Part shown: one piece after another, positions 6,341 to 12,376 of the stretch
Position numbering within the stretch: position 1 is the first letter of the stretch
Layout of the letters: every line of letters begins with the position of its first letter
Assembly: GCA_026785795.1 (NCBI GenBank)
Contig: JAJAZJ010000295.1
Span: 1 to 16,081 of the forward strand
Source: Pseudoxanthomonas sp.
GTDB taxonomy: Bacteria > Pseudomonadota > Gammaproteobacteria > Xanthomonadales > Xanthomonadaceae
Direction: 5' to 3'
Length of the DNA stretch: 16,081 bases
The notes under the pieces: model-generated
What the model was told of the DNA's origin: nothing
What the model saw: only the letters and a program-made list of their open reading frames with translations
Databases searched by the model: none
Position numbers and translations under genes: made by a program

Positions 6341-7704
6341 ATTCACTGCCAGAAAAAAGTATCACCATCATCGGCGCCGGCCTGGCCGGTGCGCTTTTGG
6401 CCATCCTGCTGGCCCGCAAGGGCTGGCGCGTAGACGTGTACGAAAAGCGCGGTGATCCGCGGCTGCAGGGCTATGCGGGCGGCCGCTCCATCAATCTGGC
6501 GCTGGCCGAACGCGGGCGCAATGCGCTGGTCCAGGCCGGTGCGGAACAGGCGGTGATGAAGCAGGCGGTGATGATGCGTGGCCGCATGGTCCACTTCCTG
6601 GACGGACAGGTGCAGCTGCAGCGCTATGGTCGTGATGATTCGGAGGTGATCTGGTCGATCCACCGCGGCGACCTCAACATCACCTTGCTGGAGCTGGCCG
6701 AACAGGCCGGGGCAGTGCTGCACTTCCATCGTGGCCTGGAAAAGGTTGATTTCCAGTCAGGCACGGTGTGCTTCCTGGATGAGCGCAGCGGTGCTCGCGA
6801 TGAAATCAGCTTCAATGCCCTGGTCGGTGCCGATGGTGCCGGCTCAGCGCTGCGCGCGGCCATGCACAGGGAGTCGGACCTGGGCGAGCGCACCGATTTC
6901 CTCGACCATTCCTACAAGGAGCTGGAGATCCCGCCTGCACCCGGCGGCGGCTTCAGGATCGAGCCCCATGCGCTGCATATCTGGCCGCGCGGCCGCTACA
7001 TGTGCATCGCCCTGCCCAATGACGAGCAGACCTTCACCGTGACTGCGTTCTTCCCCAACGAGGGCGAGACCAGCTTCGCCACGGTCAAGACGCAGGCTGA
7101 AGCCAAGGCCCTGTTCCAGCGTGATTTTGCCGACGCCATTGCGCTGATCCCGGCGCTGGGCGAAGACTGGGAACGTAATCCGCCCGGCTTGCTGGCCACC
7201 CTGCACCTGCAGCGCTGGCATATCGGCGGACGGGCGGTGCTGCTGGGGGACGCCGCGCACGCAATGGTCCCCTTCCATGGCCAAGGCATGAACTGCGCCT
7301 TCGAGGACTGCGTGGCCCTGGCACGCCAGCTGGAAACGCACGCGGATTTCGCCGAAGCCTTCGCGGCCTTCGAGCAGGAGCGCAAGCCCAATGCGCAGGC
7401 CATCCAGCACATGGCGCTGGAAAACTACCTGGAAATGCGCGACCGCGTGGACGACGCCGATTTCCTGCTGCAGCGCGAGCTGGAGCTGCTGCTGCAGGAA
7501 CGCCACCCGCAGCGCTTCGTGCCCCACTACAGCATGGTCAGCTTCATGCTGATCCCCTATGCGGTGGCCCTGCAGCGCAGCGAAATCCAGCGCGCAATAC
7601 TGGTCGATGCCACCCGCGGCCTGGGTTCGCTTGCCCAGGTTGACTGGAAAGCCGTGGACGCACGCGTGCTTGAATCGCTTGACGTGCTGGTGGACGCCGC
7701 CTGA
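6337..7704 (+). CDS. kmo: Kynurenine 3-monooxygenase
   Basis: FAD-dependent, NADPH-using aromatic hydroxylase that converts L-kynurenine to 3-hydroxykynurenine. The 455-residue product fits bacterial Kmo. The N-terminal Rossmann dinucleotide motif is IIGAGLAG (11-18), with the acidic end at Glu36 (VYEKR). GGRSINLAL follows at 48-56. The second FAD motif is GDAAHAMVPFHGQGMN (304-319), including the Pro-Phe-x-Gly-Gln-Gly signature of Kmo. The C-terminal part is rich in long helices, as expected of the lid region. The frame is open well upstream inside kynU, but homology begins only at MNSLPEKSITIIG, so ATG 6337 is chosen. It starts 11 nt after the kynU stop. The TGA overlaps an ATG (TGATG) that opens a truncated copy of the sbcB start. 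Confidence 0.96.
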   Translation: MNSLPEKSITIIGAGLAGALLAILLARKGWRVDVYEKRGDPRLQGYAGGRSINLALAERGRNALVQAGAEQAVMKQAVMMRGRMVHFLDGQVQLQRYGRDDSEVIWSIHRGDLNITLLELAEQAGAVLHFHRGLEKVDFQSGTVCFLDERSGARDEISFNALVGADGAGSALRAAMHRESDLGERTDFLDHSYKELEIPPAPGGGFRIEPHALHIWPRGRYMCIALPNDEQTFTVTAFFPNEGETSFATVKTQAEAKALFQRDFADAIALIPALGEDWERNPPGLLATLHLQRWHIGGRAVLLGDAAHAMVPFHGQGMNCAFEDCVALARQLETHADFAEAFAAFEQERKPNAQAIQHMALENYLEMRDRVDDADFLLQRELELLLQERHPQRFVPHYSMVSFMLIPYAVALQRSEIQRAILVDATRGLGSLAQVDWKAVDARVLESLDVLVDAA

Positions 7705-7793
7705 TGGCCGCCAGCTTCCTGTTCTATGACCGCGCCACCTTGGTCCATCCGGCGAGCATTGAACGATGCCGTCGCGACGGCAGGTGGAAATGA
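7704..7793 (+). pseudogene. Diverged, truncated copy of the sbcB 5' end
   Basis: Bases 7704-7741 match the sbcB start at 7817-7854 at 33 of 38 positions, with the first 28 nt differing at only two. Translated, the copy starts MAASFLFYD where sbcB has MPASFLFYD. The next residues become R-A-T instead of L-E-T, losing the second catalytic acid. The frame runs 29 codons to TGA at 7791 and is out of phase with sbcB (offset 113 nt). Its ATG overlaps the kmo stop. It cannot be a working nuclease. It is probably a relic of a local duplication or of a replaced gene start. Confidence 0.55.
7768..7781. repeat. 14-bp perfect palindrome before sbcB
   Basis: GCCGTCGCGACGGC is its own reverse complement. 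It lies in the 112-nt stretch between kmo and the chosen sbcB start, within the region that follows the truncated sbcB copy. It could be an operator-like site, part of an old repeat, or chance in GC-rich DNA. Confidence 0.3.
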
Positions 7794-7816
7794 CTAGCCG
7801 ACCGCACAGCGCCGAC

Positions 7817-9262
7817 ATGCCCGCCAGCTTCCTCTTCTATGACCTCGAAACCTTCGGCAGCGATCCGCGCCGTACCCGCATCGCCCAGTTCGCAGCCCTG
7901 CGCACCGATGCCCAGCTCAACCCGATTGAAGAGCCCATCAGCTTCTTCGGCAAGCCCGCGGACGACCTGCTGCCTTCACCCGTTGCCACGCTGATCACCG
8001 GCATCACCCCGCAGCACGCCCAGCGCGAAGGAGTGAACGAGGCCGAGGCCTTTGCCCGCATCGCCGAGGAGATGTCGCGGCCGGAAACCTGCACGCTGGG
8101 CTGGAACTCGCTGCGTTTCGACGATGAGTTCGTGCGCCACGGACTGTTCCGCAACTTCCATGACCCCTACGAGCGCGAATGGCGCGGCGGCAATTCGCGC
8201 TGGGACCTGCTGGATATGATGCGCCTGGCCCACGCGCTGCGGCCGGAAGGTATCCAATGGCCGGCGCGCGAAGACGGCAAGGGAACTTCATTCAAGCTGG
8301 AGCATCTGGCCGTCGCCAACGGGGTACGCGAAGGAGACGCGCATGAGGCGCTCTCCGACGTGCTGGCGACCGCGGGCATGGCGCGGCTGTTCCGCGATGC
8401 CCAGCCCAGGCTCTGGGAACATGCACTCAAACTGCGCGACAAGAAATACGTGGCCAGCCTGCTGGACGTAGTGGGCATGGCGCCGATCCTGCACATATCC
8501 CAGCGCTACCCCGCCACCCGGCTGTGCGCTGCGCCGGTCCTGCCGCTGGCCCGGCATCCGCAGTTTGACAACCGGGTGATCGTATTCGACCTGGACGGCG
8601 ACGCGGACGCGCTGCTTGATCTGGACGCCGAGGCCATCAGCGAGCGGCTGTACACCCCCACCCGCGACCTGCCGCCGGGCGTGCAGCGGGTGCCGATGAA
8701 GGAAGTGCACCTGAATCGATCGCCCGCACTGGTGCAGTGGGCGCACCTGCGCGAGAGCGATTTCAACCGGCTGCAGATCAACAGTGCCACCGTACAGGCC
8801 ACTGCCCAGCGCATCCGCGCGCACGCCGCCGGGTTGTCCGAGAAAATTCGCAGCGTCTATTCCCGCGAAAAATTGTATGACCCGTCGGACGCGGATGCGT
8901 CGGTCTACGACGGATTCATCGGCGACGGTGACAAGCGAAGGCTCAGCGAGGTTCGCGGCACTCCGCCTGCGCAGTTGGGCCAACGTGCATTCGGCTTCAA
9001 GGACCCGCGCCTCGACGAACTTCTGTTCCGCTATCGTGCGCGCAATTGGCCGGACACTTTGGGCCAGGCGGAACAGGAGCGCTGGAATGACTACCGCCGG
9101 CGCAGGCTGTGCGTAGAAACAGGCCTTGCCGAAGCCAGCTTCGAGTCCTACTACCGGCAGATCCAGGCCCTGCGCCTGCAGCATGCCGAAACGGGCGACA
9201 AGCAGGTGCTGCTGGACCAGCTGCTGGCATGGGGCCATGACCTGGAACGACAGCTCGCGTGA
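7817..9262 (+). CDS. sbcB: Exodeoxyribonuclease I (SbcB)
   Basis: A 3'-to-5' single-strand DNA exonuclease of the DnaQ/DEDDh superfamily, used in mismatch repair and recombination. It is 481 residues from this start (E. coli ExoI has 475). The four acids and the histidine are visible: Asp9 and Glu11 (FYDLETFG), Asp103 (LRFDDEF), His176 and Asp181 (AHEALSDV). The C-terminal SH3-like and helical extension of ExoI is present. Start choice is uncertain: in-frame ATGs at 7766, 7790 and 7817 are all possible. 7817 is preferred because the duplicated upstream copy carries an ATG at the same position and homology begins there. AGGTGG at 7782-7787 sits only 2 nt before ATG 7790. The gene is in the same direction as kmo but functionally unrelated. 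Confidence 0.93.
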   Translation: MPASFLFYDLETFGSDPRRTRIAQFAALRTDAQLNPIEEPISFFGKPADDLLPSPVATLITGITPQHAQREGVNEAEAFARIAEEMSRPETCTLGWNSLRFDDEFVRHGLFRNFHDPYEREWRGGNSRWDLLDMMRLAHALRPEGIQWPAREDGKGTSFKLEHLAVANGVREGDAHEALSDVLATAGMARLFRDAQPRLWEHALKLRDKKYVASLLDVVGMAPILHISQRYPATRLCAAPVLPLARHPQFDNRVIVFDLDGDADALLDLDAEAISERLYTPTRDLPPGVQRVPMKEVHLNRSPALVQWAHLRESDFNRLQINSATVQATAQRIRAHAAGLSEKIRSVYSREKLYDPSDADASVYDGFIGDGDKRRLSEVRGTPPAQLGQRAFGFKDPRLDELLFRYRARNWPDTLGQAEQERWNDYRRRRLCVETGLAEASFESYYRQIQALRLQHAETGDKQVLLDQLLAWGHDLERQLA

Positions 9263-9299
9263 ACCACGCTGACCTGGCCCAACGTGGGACGACTATTGC

Positions 9300-9986
9300 A
9301 TGAGCATCTATTTCTCCGACGCCAGCTTCAAGTTCCTGCGTGCGCTGGCCAAGCACAATGACAAGGCCTGGTTTGCGGCGCACAAGCACCAGTACGAAGA
9401 GCATGTGCGCCAGCCCTTCCTGCGCCTGCTCACCGACCTGCAGCCCGACCTGGCCCAAGTCAGCCTGCACTTCCGCTCGGACCCTAAGACCGTAGGCGGT
9501 TCGCTGTTCCGTATCTACCGGGATGCGCGTTTTTCCCACGACAAATCCCCATACAAACCGTGGCAGGGCGCGCGCCTGTTCCACCAGCGGCGCAAGCAGG
9601 TGCCCGCCCCCTCGTTCTACCTCCACCTGCAGCCGGGTGGCAGCTTCGTCGGCGCTGGCCTGTGGCATCCCGAGCCGTCCACCCAGCGCCGCGTTCGCCA
9701 GTTCATCTTCGACAATCCCGGCAGCTGGAAGGCGGCCACCCAGGCTGCGGCATTCCGCAGGCGGTTCGAGTTCGAAGCCAGCGACGTGCTCTCGCGGCCA
9801 CCGCGCGGATTTCCCGCAGATTTCGAACTGATCGAAGACCTGAAGCACAAGAACTTCGTGTTCTGGCGGTCGATTGACGATGCGGGCATGGCCTCGCCGC
9901 GCCTGCGCCAGGCACTGGCCACGGACTTGAAGGCGCTGGCTCCTTTGATGGACTATCTGTGTGCCGCACTGGACCTGGAGTTCTGA
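9300..9986 (+). CDS. DUF2461 family protein (TIGR02453-like), function unknown
   Basis: A 228-residue soluble protein with the features of the DUF2461 family. It opens with a 'F-L-x-x-L-x-x-H-N-D-K-x-W-F' type stretch (residues 13-25). The central conserved region is RIYRDARFSHDKSPYKPW (72-89), followed by FYLHLQPGGSFVGAGLWHPE (about 106-125). No signal peptide or membrane segment is seen. The family has no established biochemical role. It starts 37 nt after sbcB with a weak GGGACG upstream. Its TGA overlaps the next gene's ATG (TGATG), so the two are likely translated together. Confidence 0.88.
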   Translation: MSIYFSDASFKFLRALAKHNDKAWFAAHKHQYEEHVRQPFLRLLTDLQPDLAQVSLHFRSDPKTVGGSLFRIYRDARFSHDKSPYKPWQGARLFHQRRKQVPAPSFYLHLQPGGSFVGAGLWHPEPSTQRRVRQFIFDNPGSWKAATQAAAFRRRFEFEASDVLSRPPRGFPADFELIEDLKHKNFVFWRSIDDAGMASPRLRQALATDLKALAPLMDYLCAALDLEF

Positions 9987-10525
9987 TGATGAAGCGATGG
10001 CTGCTGCTTGCAGGTTTGCTGGCCACGCTGCTGGCCGCCTACGTGGTCGCCGGCCCTTACCTGGCCATCAACGGCATCCGCCACGCCCTGGTCGAGCAGG
10101 ATGCGGGCAAGCTGGCGCATTTCGTGGATTTCCCGGCGCTGCGGGTAAACCTGAAAGCGCAGCTGGACGACCAGCTTGCCCGACGTGCCGGCAGCGGGGT
10201 GCAGTCCAGCCTGCTGGGCGCATTTGCGCTGTCGGTGGCCAGCAACTTCAGCGGCAGCGCAGTGGATACCATGGTCACGCCGACGGGGATCGGTGCCCTG
10301 CTGCAGGGCCGCGGGATATGGAAAAAAGCCTTCGGCGAAACCGTGGATGGCGACAGCTATGGAAAACCTGTGCCGCCGGATCCGCTGAAGACTGCGGTCC
10401 GCAGGTATGAGTCGCCCTCCCGCTTCACCGCCACCGTGCAGGATGAAGACGGCAAACCGATAGTCTTCGTGTTCAAACGCAACGGCCTGCGCTGGAAACT
10501 GGCGGACATACGCTTGCCCGTGTAG
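9986..10525 (+). CDS. DUF2939-like membrane-anchored or exported protein
   Basis: The 179-residue product has an N-terminal basic-hydrophobic segment (residues 1-27, MMKRWLLLAGLLATLLAAYV then VAGPYLA), read as a signal anchor or signal peptide without a lipobox. The segment PYLAINGIRHALVEQDAGKL and the following HFVDFPALRVNLKAQL are typical of DUF2939. The C-terminus ends in a KIVFVFKRNG-like strand and KLADIRLP. The function of the family is unknown; a periplasmic location is inferred. The ATG overlaps the stop of the DUF2461 gene. A GGAG at 9977-9980 is 8 nt before the second Met codon (9989), so translation may begin there. The stop codon TAG is the one inside the GTAG head of the adjacent REP element. 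Confidence 0.8.
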   Translation: MMKRWLLLAGLLATLLAAYVVAGPYLAINGIRHALVEQDAGKLAHFVDFPALRVNLKAQLDDQLARRAGSGVQSSLLGAFALSVASNFSGSAVDTMVTPTGIGALLQGRGIWKKAFGETVDGDSYGKPVPPDPLKTAVRRYESPSRFTATVQDEDGKPIVFVFKRNGLRWKLADIRLPV

Positions 10526-10597
10526 GAGCGCCCCATCTGCGCGAGCTTGCTGACGAGGCCCAAGGATAAAGAACTCGCGCCCATGGGGCGCTGCTAC
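10522..10597. repeat. Inverted REP pair between convergent genes, likely bidirectional terminator
   Basis: The left arm 10522-10548 begins GTAGGAGCGCCCCA. The right arm 10571-10597 is its inverted copy and ends TGGGGCGCTGCTAC, with 22 of 27 positions pairing. A 22-nt spacer separates them. It has the same GTAG head and paired layout as the repeat at 4927-5019. It covers the whole gap between the DUF2939 gene and the convergent 5'-nucleotidase gene. It could fold into one long stem in RNA from either side, acting as a bidirectional terminator or 3'-end protector. There is no U-tract. Confidence 0.7.
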
Positions 10598-11502
10598 GGG
10601 TTGGCTACGCCGTGCGGCACGTGCCCGGCGGCCACATGCTGGCGTGCGCTGTCGATGTTGTGCTGGGAATCATCGAAGAAGATATCGGCCCCGAATGCCT
10701 CCAGGAACGGCCCCTTGTGGCGTCCCCCCAGGAACAGGGCCTCGTCCAGGCGCACGCCCCAGTCGCGCAGGGTACGTATGACGCGCTCGTGCGCAGGTGC
10801 TGAGCGCGCAGTCACCAGCGCCGTGCGAATGGGGGCGTCCTTACCGGCCGGGAACGCTGCCTGCAGGTCATGCAGCGCGGACAGAAACCCCTTGAACGGA
10901 CCGCCGGACAGTGGCTCGCGTGCGCGGTCGCGCTCGTGGCGTCCAAAGGCCTCCACGCCCTGCTCGCGCGAGACGCGCTCGCTTTCATCGCCAAAGATCA
11001 CGGCATCGCCGTCGAAGGCGATGCGCAGCTGGTCGGAGTGCTGCTGCAGCGCTTTGGCCGGCAGGATAGTCGCCGCGGCGATGCCGTGCTCCAGCGAGCG
11101 CCTGACCGACTCCGGGTTGGCAGAAAGGAACAGATCCGCCCCGAACGGCTTGGCATACGGCCAGGTCGGCTCGCCCGAGGTAAAGGTGGCGCGGGTTATG
11201 CCCAGGCCGTGGTGCTGGATGGAATTGAAGATGCGCAGCCCGGTGTCGGCGGAATTGCGCGAAAGCAGGATGACCTCCACCCGCGGCGCTTCCATCGGTG
11301 CCACCGCGTTGAGCGCAAGCAGCTTGCGGACCACCGAAAACGCCATGCCTGGGGCCAGCACGTCATCCTCGTGGTCGCGCTGGAAGCTGCTGTAGGCCTC
11401 GACCCCCTGCTTTTCATACAGGGCGTGGCTTTCTTCCAGGTCGAACAGCGCGCGTGAAGTGACCGCGACAGTGAGCAGGCGTGGGGCGTTATCGGAAGGC
11501 AT
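10594..11502 (-). CDS. 5'-nucleotidase, cytosolic cN-I-like (PF06189 family)
   Basis: A 302-residue cytosolic enzyme expected to dephosphorylate nucleoside 5'-monophosphates. The HAD-type nucleophile region is IAFDGDAVIFGDESE (161-175; Asp164 and Asp166). A Ser-rich substrate loop is at LLSRNSADTG (79-88). A distal acidic motif is FFDDS (275-279). The sequence matches the bacterial 5'-nucleotidase family related to eukaryotic cN-I. Substrate range cannot be read from sequence. It is the last gene of the minus-strand set, 39 nt after nadK, with a strong hairpin in that gap. Its stop TAG comes from the GTAG head of the REP arm at its 3' end. No clear Shine-Dalgarno precedes the ATG. Confidence 0.87.
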   Translation of the reverse strand: MPSDNAPRLLTVAVTSRALFDLEESHALYEKQGVEAYSSFQRDHEDDVLAPGMAFSVVRKLLALNAVAPMEAPRVEVILLSRNSADTGLRIFNSIQHHGLGITRATFTSGEPTWPYAKPFGADLFLSANPESVRRSLEHGIAAATILPAKALQQHSDQLRIAFDGDAVIFGDESERVSREQGVEAFGRHERDRAREPLSGGPFKGFLSALHDLQAAFPAGKDAPIRTALVTARSAPAHERVIRTLRDWGVRLDEALFLGGRHKGPFLEAFGADIFFDDSQHNIDSARQHVAAGHVPHGVANP

Positions 11503-11523
11503 GGGCAGAGTGTGCGGCGGCCT

Positions 11524-11542
11524 GGTCTCGCCAGGCGAGACC
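11524..11542 (-). other. Hairpin overlapping the nadK stop codon
   Basis: GGTCTCGC and GCGAGACC pair perfectly around a 3-nt loop (CAG). The stem begins at the last base of the nadK TAG. There is no U-run after it on the minus strand, so a classical intrinsic terminator is doubtful. It may reduce read-through or protect the nadK end, lowering expression of the 5'-nucleotidase. Confidence 0.45.
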
Positions 11543-12309
11543 TAGACCACGAACTGCTCGCTGAGGATGCGCTCTTCCAGGTTGTGCTCCGGGTCGAACA
11601 GCAGGGTCACGGTTCGATCGCGCGACTCGCGGATGGTGACCTCCACCACGTCGCGCACTTCATGCGAGTCGGCGGTGGCGCTGACCGGGCGCTTGTACGG
11701 GTCCAGCACACGGAAACGTACTTCCGTATCGGCCTTCAGGATGGCCCCACGCCAGCGTCGCGGCCGGTAGGGCGCAATCGGGGTCAGCGCAATGGTGTGC
11801 GAACCCAACGGCAGGATCGGTCCATGGGCGGAGAAATTGTAGGCAGTGCTGCCCGCTGGCGTAGCCACCAGCACGCCGTCACAGACCAGCTCATCCACAC
11901 GGGTCTGGCCATTCAGGTCGATGCTCATGTGGGCCGCCTGCCGGGTTTGGCGCAGCAGCGAGACTTCATTGTAGGCCAGCAGCTGAGTGGTGCTGCCCGC
12001 TTCGGTGAGCGCGTGCATTTCCAGCGGACGCAGCTTGGCCGGCTCTGCAGCGGCAATCCGATCCAGCAGGGCATCATCGCGATAGTGGTTCATCAGGAAA
12101 CCCACCGAGCCCAGCTTCATGCCGAACACCGGCTTGCCCAGGCTGCCGTGCCGGTGCAGGGTCTGCAGCATGAAACCGTCGCCGCCCAGGGCGCAGAGCA
12201 CATCGGCCTCCTCGGGTGGGTAGGCGGCGTGCAGGCTGCCCAGTTCGGCCAGCGCCTGCTGGGCTTCGGGCGTCGAGCTGGCCAGGAAGGCAATGCGCGG
12301 GGTGCTCAT
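11542..12309 (-). CDS. nadK: NAD kinase
   Basis: Phosphorylates NAD to NADP in the cytoplasm. It is a short bacterial form of 255 residues. The signature GGDG is at 42-45 ([10 protein letters not shown]) and the NE pair that binds the ribose/Mg is Asn114-Glu115 (AYNEVSLLR). The conserved [15 protein letters not shown] is at 150-164. The domain order (N-terminal alpha/beta, then all-beta C-terminal) fits the family. It lies between gdhB and the 5'-nucleotidase gene on the same strand, with 67 nt and 39 nt gaps that each hold a strong hairpin, so each gene may be tuned separately. It provides NADP, which Kmo uses as NADPH, but this proximity is probably incidental. Confidence 0.95.
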   Translation of the reverse strand: MSTPRIAFLASSTPEAQQALAELGSLHAAYPPEEADVLCALGGDGFMLQTLHRHGSLGKPVFGMKLGSVGFLMNHYRDDALLDRIAAAEPAKLRPLEMHALTEAGSTTQLLAYNEVSLLRQTRQAAHMSIDLNGQTRVDELVCDGVLVATPAGSTAYNFSAHGPILPLGSHTIALTPIAPYRPRRWRGAILKADTEVRFRVLDPYKRPVSATADSHEVRDVVEVTIRESRDRTVTLLFDPEHNLEERILSEQFVV

Positions 12310-12338
12310 ACGGGCAGCATAACCTCTACGCTCGTCGG

Positions 12339-12366
12339 TGCAGGCGCGCGTGGCCGCGCGCCTGCA
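12339..12366 (-). terminator. Strong GC hairpin between gdhB and nadK
   Basis: A perfect 12-bp stem (TGCAGGCGCGCG with CGCGCGCCTGCA) closes a 4-nt loop (TGGC on the plus strand). It begins 10 nt after the gdhB stop and lies 29 nt before the nadK ATG. Position and stability fit a transcription terminator or 3'-end stabiliser for gdhB. No U-tract follows on the minus strand, so the termination role is inferred. Confidence 0.5.
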
Positions 12367-12376
12367 TGGGGGCCGC

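Noticed and set aside
7704..7854. Programmed frameshift joining the ATG at 7704 to sbcB
   Set aside because: The frame offset and the repeated MxASFLFYD would give a protein with two N-termini. There is no slippery sequence at the junction, and a degenerate duplicate explains it better.
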